Assembly (NCBI RefSeq): GCF_010668805.1
Contig: NZ_WUFT01000001.1
Coordinates: forward strand, 248,001 to 312,000
Source of the DNA: Rhizobium phaseoli
Lineage (GTDB): Bacteria; Pseudomonadota; Alphaproteobacteria; Rhizobiales; Rhizobiaceae
Direction: 5' to 3'
Length of the DNA stretch: 64,000 bases
The position numbers and the translations under genes were made by a program. Below, one piece after another: positions 28,791 to 37,567 of the stretch (its first letter is position 1; the number at the start of each line of letters is the position of its first letter). Under the pieces are notes generated by a model. The model saw nothing but the letters and a program-made list of their open reading frames with translations, did no database searches and was not told where the DNA came from.

Positions 28791-29435
28791 CTATGCCTCC
28801 AGGCAGGTTTCGACAAAGAGTTTGAAGGCGCGGGCCCGGTGCGACAGCGCCTGCGGCTTGCCGGCGCTCCAGCCGTGTTTTTCCTCGCTGCTCATTTCCC
28901 CGAAGGTGATGTCGTAACCCTCCGGCTGGAAGACCGGATCGTAGCCGAAGCCCTGGGTGCCGCGCGGCGGCCAGGCGACGCTGCCTTCCACCTCGCCGCG
29001 GAACAGCTCCGTGTGGCCGTCCGGCCAGGCAAGGCAGAGCACGCTGACAAAACGCGCGGTACGCTGTTCCGGCTTGGTCGCGCCGGCATCCTGCAGCGCC
29101 TTTTCCACCTTGGCCATCGCCATGTCGAAATCGCGCGTGCCGTCCGATGTCTCCGCCCAATTGGCGGTGTAGACACCGGGATCGCCGTCAAGCGCGTCAA
29201 CCACCAGCCCGGAATCGTCCGAAAGCGCCGGCATGCCGGAAGCATTGGCCGAGGCGACCGCTTTGATCGTCGCATTCTCCTCGAAGCTGGTGCCGGTTTC
29301 ATCAGGTTCGACGAAATTCAGCTCGGCGGCCGATTTGGCGGTGAAGCCGAGCGGTCCGATCAATTCCTGGATTTCGCGGATCTTGCCGGCATTGTGGCTG
29401 GCGACGACGATGGTCTTCGTTTCGAGCTTGCGCAT
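28791..29435 (-). CDS. rdgB: XTP/dITP diphosphatase (non-canonical purine NTPase)
   Basis: This 214-residue house-cleaning enzyme hydrolyses dITP, XTP and ITP to the monophosphates, preventing their entry into DNA. The signature begins [45 protein letters not shown] and [14 protein letters not shown] complete the active site, with the catalytic Asp in SDDSGL. The start codon directly follows the stop of the VOC gene. It sits between rph and hemW, the usual alphaproteobacterial neighbours. Confidence 0.96.
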   Translation of the reverse strand: MRKLETKTIVVASHNAGKIREIQELIGPLGFTAKSAAELNFVEPDETGTSFEENATIKAVASANASGMPALSDDSGLVVDALDGDPGVYTANWAETSDGTRDFDMAMAKVEKALQDAGATKPEQRTARFVSVLCLAWPDGHTELFRGEVEGSVAWPPRGTQGFGYDPVFQPEGYDITFGEMSSEEKHGWSAGKPQALSHRARAFKLFVETCLEA

Positions 29436-29852
29436 TCAGATGTCCTGTTCGATGCCCCAGATTTTCGCCTCCGCGCATTCCAGGCTGTTGCCCTCAGGAT
29501 CGCGGAAATAGATCGAGCGGCCGCCATTCGGCCAGTGCACTTCGGATTCGATCGCCACGCCGGCCGTTCTCAGCCGCTCAGTCATCGCATCGATATTGCG
29601 GCCGGACACCCGAAAGCAGGCATGGCCCCGTCCGGTCGTGCCATGCGGCGGCACCTGCAGCGCGTCCCGCGCCAGCGGCTTCACCGTTTCCTCAGGATTG
29701 AAGATCAGGAGAACGCCGGGGCCGCAGCGGAAGAAGACATGCCGGTTGGCGGCGCGGGTGATCTTTTCAAGGCCGAGAACGTCTTCGTAGAACGCCTCGG
29801 CCTGGTCGAGATCGCGTGCATAGAGCGCCGTTTCCAACATGCCTTCCAGCAT
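29436..29852 (-). CDS. VOC-family protein
   Basis: This 138-residue glyoxalase-fold protein begins MLEGMLETALYARDLDQAEAF and ends SIYFRDPEGNSLECAEAK. HACFRVSG and the terminal Glu provide probable metal ligands. Start choice is open: ATG at 29861 overlaps the rph stop (ATGA), while ATG at 29852 has GAAGGA about 8 bases upstream, and I chose the latter. It is embedded between rph and rdgB, where it is probably co-transcribed; its reaction is unknown. Confidence 0.85.
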   Translation of the reverse strand: MLEGMLETALYARDLDQAEAFYEDVLGLEKITRAANRHVFFRCGPGVLLIFNPEETVKPLARDALQVPPHGTTGRGHACFRVSGRNIDAMTERLRTAGVAIESEVHWPNGGRSIYFRDPEGNSLECAEAKIWGIEQDI

Positions 29853-29857
29853 GGAGT

Positions 29858-30577
29858 TCATCCTTCGACGGCTTGCTTCTGCAGCGCGACCAGTTCGCCG
29901 ATGCCGTTTCTGGCAAGCTGCATCAGCGAGGTGAATTCGCCCTCGCTGAACGGTGTGCCTTCGGCCGTGCCCTGGATCTCGACGATCCCGCCGGTGCCGG
30001 TCATCACGAAATTGGCATCGGTCTCGGCCGAGGAATCTTCGAGGTAATCGAGATCGATCACCGGCTGGCTGGCGAAGATACCGCAGGAGATGGCGGCGAC
30101 ATGATCCTTCAGGACCCGGTCGACCTTGATCATGTTGCGGCTTTCCATCCATTTCAGGCAGTCGTAAAGCGCAATCCAGCCGCCGGTGATCGAGGCTGTC
30201 CGCGTGCCGCCATCGGCCTGGATGACGTCGCAATCAAGGGTGATCTGCCGTTCGCCGAGCGCCTGCAGGTCGACGACGGCGCGCAACGACCGGCCGATCA
30301 GCCGCTGGATTTCCTGGGTGCGGCCGCCCTGTTTGCCGGCGGCCGCCTCGCGCTTCATGCGCTCGCCGGTCGCCCGCGGCAGCATGCCGTATTCGGCAGT
30401 GACCCAGCCCTTGCCGGAATTGCGCAGCCATGGCGGCGTCTTTTCTTCGAGGCTGGCCGTGCAGAGCACATGCGTATCGCCGAACTTTACCAGGCACGAG
30501 CCTTCCGCATGCTTGGAAAAATTGCGCTCGAACGAGACCTTGCGCATCTGGTCGATTTTTCTGCCTGAAGGCCGCAT
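29858..30577 (-). CDS. rph: Ribonuclease PH
   Basis: This 239-residue phosphorolytic 3'-exoribonuclease trims tRNA precursors. It begins [20 protein letters not shown] and has [11 protein letters not shown], the [42 protein letters not shown] core with the phosphate-binding Arg residues, [18 protein letters not shown] and the acidic [14 protein letters not shown]. All are canonical and the length is typical. AGGAGATAAGA precedes the ATG at 30577; the open frame upstream to 31333 is only the antisense of hrcA. It heads the operon with VOC, rdgB and hemW and is divergent from hrcA. Confidence 0.97.
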   Translation of the reverse strand: MRPSGRKIDQMRKVSFERNFSKHAEGSCLVKFGDTHVLCTASLEEKTPPWLRNSGKGWVTAEYGMLPRATGERMKREAAAGKQGGRTQEIQRLIGRSLRAVVDLQALGERQITLDCDVIQADGGTRTASITGGWIALYDCLKWMESRNMIKVDRVLKDHVAAISCGIFASQPVIDLDYLEDSSAETDANFVMTGTGGIVEIQGTAEGTPFSEGEFTSLMQLARNGIGELVALQKQAVEG

Positions 30578-30703
30578 TCTTATCTCCTGGGGTTTGTTGA
30601 CCGCTTCTACGATTGGCGGCGCCCATTTGCAAATTCCCTTTTGCCACGGCTGCGAGTTTGACTTACTTTCGCGAAATATCATCAGCGCGGGTTCGAGAGG
30701 TTC

Positions 30704-31792
30704 ATGGGCATCAGGTCGACATCGGTTTCGGATGCCGTTGCTGCGCTCGACGAGCGCTCCAGGGAAATTTTTCGCCGCATCGTCGAAGGGTATCTGGAAA
30801 GCGGCGAGCCGCTCGGTTCGCGCAATCTGTCCCGCCTGCTGCCGATGTCGCTGTCGCCGGCCTCGGTGCGCAACGTTATGAGCGATCTCGAAGATCTCGG
30901 CCTTATCTATTCGCCGCATACCAGCGCCGGCCGGCTGCCCACCCAGATCGGCCTGCGCTTCTTCGTCGATGCCTTCATGCAGGTCGGTGATCTCTCCGCC
31001 GAAGACCGCGCCAATATCGATCGGCAGGTGCGGGCCGAAAGTGGCGGCAATCCGGTGGAATCGATGATGAACGAGGCCAGCCGCATGCTGTCTGGCATTT
31101 CGCGCGGCGCCGGCCTGGTCATCACCTCGAAAAGCGATCCGGTGCTGAAACATGTTGAGTTCATCCGGCTCGAACCGACAAAGGCGCTGGCCGTGCTCGT
31201 CGGCGATCACGACCAGGTGGAAAACCGCATCATCGAGCTGCCGGCGGGCGTCACCTCCTCGCAGCTGGCGGAGGCGGCGAATTTTCTCAATGCCCATATG
31301 TCCGGCCAGACCCTGCCGGAGCTTCGCAAACAATTAAGCCAGCTGAAGGATAACGTCCGTCACGAACTCGATGCCCTGTCGCGTGATCTCGTCGAGCGCG
31401 GAATCGCGGTCTGGGCCGGCAGCCCGGACGAGGGAAAGCCGACGCAGCTGATCATCCGCGGCCGCGCCAACCTGCTCGAAGGCCTCGCCGGCGCCGAGGA
31501 TCTCGACCGGCTGCGGCTGCTGTTCGACGATCTCGAAAAGAAGGACAGCCTGATCGAGATCCTCAATCTCGCCGAAACCGGTTCGGGCGTGCGTATCTTC
31601 ATCGGTTCGGAAAACAAGCTCTTCTCGCTGTCCGGCTCATCGCTCATCGTCGCGCCCTATCGTGACGATGACGATCGCATCGTCGGCGCCGTCGGCGTCA
31701 TCGGCCCGACGCGGCTCAACTATTCCCGCATCGTGCCGATGGTGGATTACACCGCCCAACTCGTCTCCAGACTTTCGCGCAATCAGCTTTGA
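30704..31792 (+). CDS. hrcA: Heat-inducible transcription repressor HrcA
   Basis: This 362-residue repressor usually binds CIRCE operators upstream of groESL-type operons and needs GroEL to stay active. The N-terminal winged helix has [20 protein letters not shown] and [31 protein letters not shown], the family signature. A central dimerisation domain and the terminal [20 protein letters not shown] follow. GAGAGGTTC lies before the ATG. It is divergent from rph and followed by grpE after 159 bases. I found no CIRCE sequence in the adjoining gaps, so its targets must lie elsewhere. Confidence 0.96.
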   Translation: MGIRSTSVSDAVAALDERSREIFRRIVEGYLESGEPLGSRNLSRLLPMSLSPASVRNVMSDLEDLGLIYSPHTSAGRLPTQIGLRFFVDAFMQVGDLSAEDRANIDRQVRAESGGNPVESMMNEASRMLSGISRGAGLVITSKSDPVLKHVEFIRLEPTKALAVLVGDHDQVENRIIELPAGVTSSQLAEAANFLNAHMSGQTLPELRKQLSQLKDNVRHELDALSRDLVERGIAVWAGSPDEGKPTQLIIRGRANLLEGLAGAEDLDRLRLLFDDLEKKDSLIEILNLAETGSGVRIFIGSENKLFSLSGSSLIVAPYRDDDDRIVGAVGVIGPTRLNYSRIVPMVDYTAQLVSRLSRNQL

Positions 31793-31888
31793 CGCCGCAG
31801 CATATCAAATTTGACAGCGTCCGTTGCGCGTCAGAAGAGACCTGCGGCGCAGCAAAGGCGCGGAATTTTCGGTTCTTTGTCACGCAGA

Positions 31889-31917
31889 CTTGATTTTTTT
31901 CGGTCAAACCTCGATAT
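31889..31917 (+). promoter_or_regulatory. Candidate RpoH (heat-shock) promoter of grpE
   Basis: CTTGAT (31889-31894), a 15-base spacer and CTCGATAT (31910-31917) resemble the CTTGAA / CCCCATAT heat-shock consensus. Transcription would begin about 28 bases before the grpE ATG. The same spacing occurs in the better promoter upstream of hsp20 at 33715. Confidence 0.5.
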
Positions 31918-31951
31918 CGGGCGCATCTGAAGACACCAACCGGAGACCGTC

Positions 31952-32584
31952 ATGACCGATGACACGACGAAAAACGGACCTGACGCAACTGCGGCCGATG
32001 CCGCAGCCGACGCTGCCGCCTACGTCGAGAACGATATTGCGCAGGAAGAGGCCACCCAGCCTGATGCACTCGAGCTTCTGAAAGCCGAAAACGGCGAACT
32101 GCGCGACCGCTATCTGCGCCTTGCTGCCGAGATGGACAATCTGCGCCGGCGCACCGAACGCGAGGTCAAGGATGCCAAGTCCTATTCCGTCGCCGGTTTT
32201 GCCCGTGACATGCTGGCCGTCTCGGACAATCTGCGCCGGGCGCTGGATGCCGTCCCGCCAGAGCTCAAGGACGCGGCCGATGCCGGTCTGACGACGCTGA
32301 TCGAGGGTGTCGAGATGACCGAGCGCGCCATGCTGTCGGCGCTCGAACGCCATGGCGTTCGCAAGCTGGAGCCGGTCGGCCAGAAGTTCGACCCGAATTT
32401 CCATCAGGCGATGTTCGAGGTGCCGAACCCCGATGTGCCGAATAACACGGTCGTCCAGGTGGTGCAGGCAGGCTTTTCCATCGGCGAGCGCGTGCTGCGC
32501 CCAGCCATGGTCGGCGTTGCCAAGGGCGGCCCGAAGGCGGCCGAAGCCGAAACCAATTCGGTCTTCGACGAGAAGGACGCCTGA
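31952..32584 (+). CDS. grpE: Nucleotide exchange factor GrpE
   Basis: This 210-residue co-chaperone releases ADP from DnaK. A low-complexity acidic Ala/Asp N-terminus is followed by the long coiled-coil helix [32 protein letters not shown]. The beta-domain contains [18 protein letters not shown] and [35 protein letters not shown] precedes the ATG. It follows hrcA, a common pairing, and converges on a nucleoside hydrolase. dnaK is not in this window. Confidence 0.96.
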   Translation: MTDDTTKNGPDATAADAAADAAAYVENDIAQEEATQPDALELLKAENGELRDRYLRLAAEMDNLRRRTEREVKDAKSYSVAGFARDMLAVSDNLRRALDAVPPELKDAADAGLTTLIEGVEMTERAMLSALERHGVRKLEPVGQKFDPNFHQAMFEVPNPDVPNNTVVQVVQAGFSIGERVLRPAMVGVAKGGPKAAEAETNSVFDEKDA

Positions 32585-32626
32585 GGTCGCCGTTGTCCTC
32601 TCCTCAGGAGAAGGACATCCAAAAAA

Positions 32627-33571
32627 TCAGATGCGGGCGAAGCGTTCGATCAAGAGATCGAAGAAGCCGTCCGCATCGACGTGGCGCATGACTTTCGCAT
32701 TGCGCTTGCGCTCGGTGACATGCCACCAGTCGACGACCGTCATGCCGGCGGTGAGTTCGGACTGAATCTCGATCTCGACATTGCAGTCTCGGCCCTTGAA
32801 AAGCTCCGGCTTCAGCAGGTAGGCGACGACGGTGGGGTCATGCAGTGGCCCGCCGTCGGAGCCGTATTTCTCGATATCGAACCGCTCGAAGAATTCCAGC
32901 ATCTCGACCATGGCCTTTGCCGGCGCCGTGCCGATCTCGGCCATGCGCTTGACCCGGTCCTTGCGGGTCAGCAACTGGTGCGTCACGTCGAGCGGCATCA
33001 TCACGATCGGTATGCCTGAGCGGAAGACGATATCGGCTGCCTCGGGGTCGACATAGATGTTGAATTCGGCCGCCGGGGTTATGTTGCCGCCCTCGAAGAA
33101 GCCGCCGCCCATCATCACCAGTTCGCGGATGCGCGGGGCGATATCGGGTGCTTTCTGCAAGGCCATGCCGATATTGGTGAGCGGCCCGAGCGTGCAGAGC
33201 GTCACCGTGCCTTCCGGCTCCAGGCGCAGCGTCTCGATGATGAAGTCGACGGAATGGCCGGGCTGCAGCGCCATCGTCGGCTCGGCGAGTTCAGGACCAT
33301 CGAGGCCGGTCTTGCCGTGCACATGTTCGGCGGTCACCAGCTTGCGGGCAATCGGCGCGTCGGCGCCGGCGAAAACCTTCGTTTCCGTCCGGCCGCAGAG
33401 CTCGCAGACGATGCGTGCGTTGCGGCTGGTGAGCGAAAGCGGCACGTTGCCGGCGACCGTGGTGATCCCCAGAACCTCCAGCTCCTCGGGGCTGCCGAAG
33501 GCCAGCATGATGGCGGCCGCGTCGTCCTGACCGGGATCCGTGTCGATGATGATCTTTCTTGCGTTTGCCAT
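32627..33571 (-). CDS. Inosine/uridine-preferring nucleoside hydrolase
   Basis: This 314-residue enzyme of the IunH/Rih family cleaves ribonucleosides to base and ribose. The calcium-site signature IIIDTDPGQDDAAAIMLAF opens the protein, followed by VAGNVPLSLTSRNA, TLGPLTNIGMAL, VMMGGGFFEGGNITPAAEFNIYVDPEAADIVF and DPTVVAYLLKPELF near the C-terminus, all active-site loops. A start seven codons upstream (33592) is possible; both have weak ribosome sites. No nucleoside transporter lies beside it. Confidence 0.93.
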   Translation of the reverse strand: MANARKIIIDTDPGQDDAAAIMLAFGSPEELEVLGITTVAGNVPLSLTSRNARIVCELCGRTETKVFAGADAPIARKLVTAEHVHGKTGLDGPELAEPTMALQPGHSVDFIIETLRLEPEGTVTLCTLGPLTNIGMALQKAPDIAPRIRELVMMGGGFFEGGNITPAAEFNIYVDPEAADIVFRSGIPIVMMPLDVTHQLLTRKDRVKRMAEIGTAPAKAMVEMLEFFERFDIEKYGSDGGPLHDPTVVAYLLKPELFKGRDCNVEIEIQSELTAGMTVVDWWHVTERKRNAKVMRHVDADGFFDLLIERFARI

Positions 33572-33714
33572 CCGATGCACCGTTTTCTTCATTTCTCGTC
33601 ACAAATCGGCACGTTCCGCGCCGGCACGTTTTGATGCGAGGCAGCAGGCGCTTTGTCAAGCAGCCGACCGCCACCACCTTAAAATTGAGGGTGGGGCCGG
33701 GACGTCGCCTGCGT

Positions 33715-33743
33715 CTTGCAGCGCCGGGGTGCGGTCCCCATAT
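33715..33743 (+). promoter_or_regulatory. RpoH-type heat-shock promoter of hsp20
   Basis: CTTGCA (33715-33720), 15 bases, then CCCCATAT (33736-33743), which matches the heat-shock -10 consensus exactly. Transcription would start near 33750, just in front of the hairpins of the ROSE-like leader. Confidence 0.7.
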
Positions 33744-33745
33744 TA

Positions 33746-33809
33746 GCGGCATCCGGATGCTGCCCCCCAAGGTCCGGGATGGTCGCTTGCATCAAGGACT
33801 TGAAAAGAG
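33746..33809 (+). promoter_or_regulatory. ROSE-type RNA thermometer in the hsp20 leader
   Basis: A first hairpin GCGGCAT-CCGG-ATGCTGC spans 33746-33763. The second places UCGCU (33783-33787) against the Shine-Dalgarno AGGA (33795-33798), pairing with a bulged G. U-Y-G-C-U opposite AGGA with one bulged G is the hallmark of ROSE elements, which open on heating to permit translation. Outer pairing CAAG-TCC with GGA-CTTG can extend the stem. Confidence 0.75.
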
Positions 33810-34235
33810 ATGAGCCGCATTACCCCTTTCGCCAGCCCGCTGCTTCTGGGCTTCGATGCCATGGAAAAGACGCTGGAGCGCATTTCCAAGGCGAGCGACG
33901 GATATCCGCCCTATAATATCGAGCGCATCGGCGCCGATAGCGGCGCACCGGAACGTCTGCGCATCACGCTGGCGGTGGCCGGTTTCAGCGAGGAGGAACT
34001 CGATGTCTCTATCGAGGAGAACCAGCTTCTGATCCGCGGCCGCCAGGTGGAACAGGGTGAACGGGATTATCTCTATCGCGGCATCGCCGCCCGCCAGTTC
34101 CAACGCACCTTCGTTCTCGCCGATGGCATGCAGGTGCTTGGAGCCGGTCTGAAGAACGGTCTGCTCTCCGTCGATCTAATTCGTCCGGAACCCGCGCGCA
34201 TGGTCAAGAAAATTAACATTTCGGTCTCAGAGTAG
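33810..34235 (+). CDS. Small heat-shock protein Hsp20, IbpA-like
   Basis: This 141-residue alpha-crystallin-domain chaperone prevents aggregation of unfolded proteins. The N-terminal FASPLLLGFDAMEKTLERI and YPPYNIERI are typical of rhizobial class A IbpA-like proteins; the crystallin domain includes LRITLAVAGFSEEELDVSIEENQLLIRGRQ, YLYRGIAARQFQRTFVLAD and GLLSVDLIRPEP. The C-terminal tail has the I-x-I motif (INI). Its leader carries a heat-shock promoter and a ROSE-like thermometer. A DUF1150 gene follows 47 bases downstream. Confidence 0.95.
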   Translation: MSRITPFASPLLLGFDAMEKTLERISKASDGYPPYNIERIGADSGAPERLRITLAVAGFSEEELDVSIEENQLLIRGRQVEQGERDYLYRGIAARQFQRTFVLADGMQVLGAGLKNGLLSVDLIRPEPARMVKKINISVSE

Positions 34236-34282
34236 CACAACGGTTTGTCGAACCGTTGGTCCCTTCTTCCGGAGGAACAGGA

Positions 34283-34540
34283 ATGTTGATGAAAGAAGCC
34301 ACGTCTCACTTGACCAAATCCGAGCTTGCCCACATCGGCAGCGGTGAGGTCGCCTATATCAGAAAAATGCGCACCGATGAGGTCGCCAAGTGCTTTCCCG
34401 AGGCGCCGGATATCGATCCGAACGTCGACCTCTGGGCGCTCTTCGGCGCCGACGGCACGCCGATCCTTCTGACGGACAATCGCTCCAGCACCTTCTTCAA
34501 GGCTGCCGAGGACGAACTGAAGACGGTCAGCCTGCACTGA
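34283..34540 (+). CDS. DUF1150-family protein
   Basis: This 85-residue soluble protein matches the alphaproteobacterial family DUF1150. Visible are LAHIGSGEVAYIRKMRTDEV, DLWALFGADGTPILLTDNRSS, and an acidic C-terminus. No catalytic residues are known. It has a strong ribosome site (GGAGGAACAG) and lies 47 bases after hsp20 with no terminator between, so it should be induced with it. The pair recurs in rhizobia, which suggests a link to small heat-shock protein function, but that is inference. Confidence 0.85.
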   Translation: MLMKEATSHLTKSELAHIGSGEVAYIRKMRTDEVAKCFPEAPDIDPNVDLWALFGADGTPILLTDNRSSTFFKAAEDELKTVSLH

Positions 34541-34649
34541 CCGTCGAATGCTGTTCGTCGCGTGTGACCGCGATTGCGGTGCATCAGGCATTTGCAGCGA
34601 TACCGCGTCGAGTATAACTGATCGTCGTTGACGCTGTGCCGTGTAGCCC

Positions 34650-34831
34650 CCCTCATCCGACCCTGCAGGCCACCTTCTCCCCGCTGGGGAGAAGAGGGGA
34701 GAATACCGCCGATGCTGCCCAAACGAACCCGGCCGTTCAGAAGCACGTCATCCAATGTGATCGATAAGGAAGCTGCTTGCTCCCTCTTCTCCCCAGCGGG
34801 GAGAAGGTGGCCCGAAGGGTCGGATGAGGGG
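34650..34831. repeat. RIME-type large inverted repeat
   Basis: The left arm (34650-34700) and right arm (34781-34831) are about 51 bases each and nearly perfect reverse complements; they differ mainly around TGCAGG versus TTCGGG. The outer ends are CCCCTCATCCGACCCT and its complement, and each arm contains its own palindrome TTCTCCCC-GCT-GGGGAGAA. An 80-base unique centre separates them. This matches the rhizobial intergenic mosaic elements. It fills most of the 338-base gap between the DUF1150 gene and trmB; nothing else is seen there. Confidence 0.8.
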
Positions 34832-34878
34832 CCGCACGGCACGCCATTCATGAGCGCCTTTGCCGACTTCCCTAAAAC

Positions 34879-35580
34879 TCAGATCTTCCTAAACGTCAGA
34901 TAGGCCGAGGACCGGCCCTCGCGCCGTGCCTTGGCCTCGTAGCGGGTGCTCGGCCAGCCCTCGTAGGGTGTCAGCCAATCCGCCGCATTGCCGGCCGTCC
35001 AGTCGAAGCCGCCATGGTCGCGGCATTTGAGCAGCGTCCAGTTCACATAGGTATCGATGTCGGAGGCGAAGCAGAACAGGCCGCCGGGCTTCAGCACGCG
35101 ATGGAAGCGGTCGAGATTGGTCTTCGAGACGAAGCGGCGTTTCCAGTGCTTCCGCTTCGGCCAGGGGTCTGGATAAAGCAGATCGATCTGATCGAGCGAA
35201 GCTTCCGGCAGCCAGTCGAGCAGCTGCGTCGCATCGTCATTATAGACGCGGATGTTGCGTGCGCCCGTCTCGCCGACGCGCGACAGCAGTTTCTGCATGG
35301 AATTGACGAAGGGCTCGACGCCGATGAAGCCGGTCGAAGGTGTCTCGAGGGCGCGGTGGATCAGATGCTCGCCGCCGCCGAAACCGATTTCCAGCCGCAA
35401 TCTTTCGACCGGAACCGGAAAGAGCGATGTCAGCGGCTCCGGTGGAGCCGCTGAAAGATCGATAAGGAATGCCGGCAGCAGACTGTTCAGCGTCTCGGCC
35501 TGCTGTTCACGCAGGGCCTTGCCCTTGCGGCGACCGAAGAAGGCTTCGGTCGCCCGGCCGCGGCGTTCCATATCCGTCAT
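34879..35580 (-). CDS. trmB: tRNA (guanine-N7-)-methyltransferase
   Basis: This 233-residue SAM-dependent enzyme makes m7G46 in tRNA. It has [18 protein letters not shown] for SAM binding, [15 protein letters not shown], the [20 protein letters not shown] catalytic block with PDPWPK, and [16 protein letters not shown]. The terminal [12 protein letters not shown] segment is the usual substrate-contact region. It starts 8 bases after metK, so the two are co-transcribed, an arrangement often seen in rhizobia. Confidence 0.95.
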   Translation of the reverse strand: MTDMERRGRATEAFFGRRKGKALREQQAETLNSLLPAFLIDLSAAPPEPLTSLFPVPVERLRLEIGFGGGEHLIHRALETPSTGFIGVEPFVNSMQKLLSRVGETGARNIRVYNDDATQLLDWLPEASLDQIDLLYPDPWPKRKHWKRRFVSKTNLDRFHRVLKPGGLFCFASDIDTYVNWTLLKCRDHGGFDWTAGNAADWLTPYEGWPSTRYEAKARREGRSSAYLTFRKI

Positions 35581-35588
35581 GCTTTATC

Positions 35589-36827
<1,239 letters not shown>

Positions 36828-36900
36828 TCCGGGATTCCCCTCAAAGAACAAAAGCTCGCTAGTAGGTACTCAGTTCGAGGCCTGATGACAAGCGCAGAAG

Positions 36901-36922
36901 GACATAAATATATCTTTATATC
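36901..36922 (-). promoter_or_regulatory. AT-rich dyad upstream of metK, possible SahR operator
   Basis: GACATAAATAT and ATCTTTATATC form an imperfect 22-bp dyad with 9 of 11 positions symmetric. Its ATAAA-GATAT-TTTAT core resembles the motif I associate with SahR, an ArsR-type regulator of methionine-cycle genes in proteobacteria. It lies in the metK promoter region, between the metK start and the praR terminator. Confidence 0.5.
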
Positions 36923-36955
36923 TGCGGCAAAGTGACAAATTTTGCCCCAAAAACG

Positions 36956-36981
36956 CAAAAAAGCGGCCTTTCGGCCGCCTT
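36956..36981 (-). terminator. Terminator of praR
   Basis: On the minus strand AAAGGCGGCC-GAAA-GGCCGC is followed by TTTTTTGCG. The stem is GC-rich with a stable GAAA tetraloop. It separates praR from the metK promoter. Confidence 0.9.
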
Positions 36982-37002
36982 TCCAATTCTGCGATGGAGG
37001 GT

Positions 37003-37419
37003 TCAGTCGGCGTCGGCTTCCGCCGCCAATGCCTTCACCAGCTCGACGACCTTGCGGCGAACCTTGGGATCGGAAATCTTGACGAAGGCGCGGTTGAGCT
37101 GCAGGCCTTCGGAGGAAGAGAGGAAATCGACGACATAATTCGAGCTGGACGTTTCCATTCCGCCGACGGCGCCGGAATTTTCGCCGGGTGCGTCCTCGAA
37201 GAAAAAGGAAACCGGAACGTTGAGGATGTTCGAGATATTCTGCAGACGGCTTGCGCCGACACGGTTGGTGCCTTTTTCGTATTTCTGGATCTGCTGGAAG
37301 GTAATGCCAAGGCTTTCGCCGAGTTTTTCCTGGCTCATGCCCAGCATTGTTCGGCGAAGGCGAATACGGCTGCCAACGTGGATGTCGATCGGATTCGGCT
37401 TCTTTTTGTTTTCAATCAT
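37003..37419 (-). CDS. praR: XRE-family regulator, PraR-like
   Basis: This 138-residue helix-turn-helix regulator has an XRE/Cro domain at about 13-70: VGSRIRLRRTMLGMSQEKLGESLGITFQQIQKYEKGTNRVGASRL, followed by the LNVPVSFFFEDAPG segment. The C-terminus (VRRKVVELVKALAAEA) is a short amphipathic helix. The size and composition match rhizobial PraR, a regulator of quorum sensing and attachment. Related PhrR/SinR-type proteins exist in several copies in rhizobia, so the symbol is probable rather than certain. It is monocistronic with its own terminator. A candidate promoter, TTGACC and CATAGT with a 17-base spacer, lies near 37530-37560 on the minus strand. Confidence 0.8.
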   Translation of the reverse strand: MIENKKKPNPIDIHVGSRIRLRRTMLGMSQEKLGESLGITFQQIQKYEKGTNRVGASRLQNISNILNVPVSFFFEDAPGENSGAVGGMETSSSNYVVDFLSSSEGLQLNRAFVKISDPKVRRKVVELVKALAAEADAD

Positions 37420-37567
37420 GGTCGTGCCCTAGCTAAGAATTTCAACCTGTTTAACCGGCATGCCCCTGATCCATCCCAAACGCCACGTTGCAAGCGGTGA
37501 GAACCCACCTTTGAACAGACGTTCGGAACGCCGATTGTCATCACTATGCAATTTTAGGGGTTTTTGG

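Noticed and set aside
36828..36950. SAM-sensing riboswitch upstream of metK
   Set aside because: No SAM-I or SAM-II pseudoknot pattern could be built; the main structure is a DNA-type AT-rich dyad.
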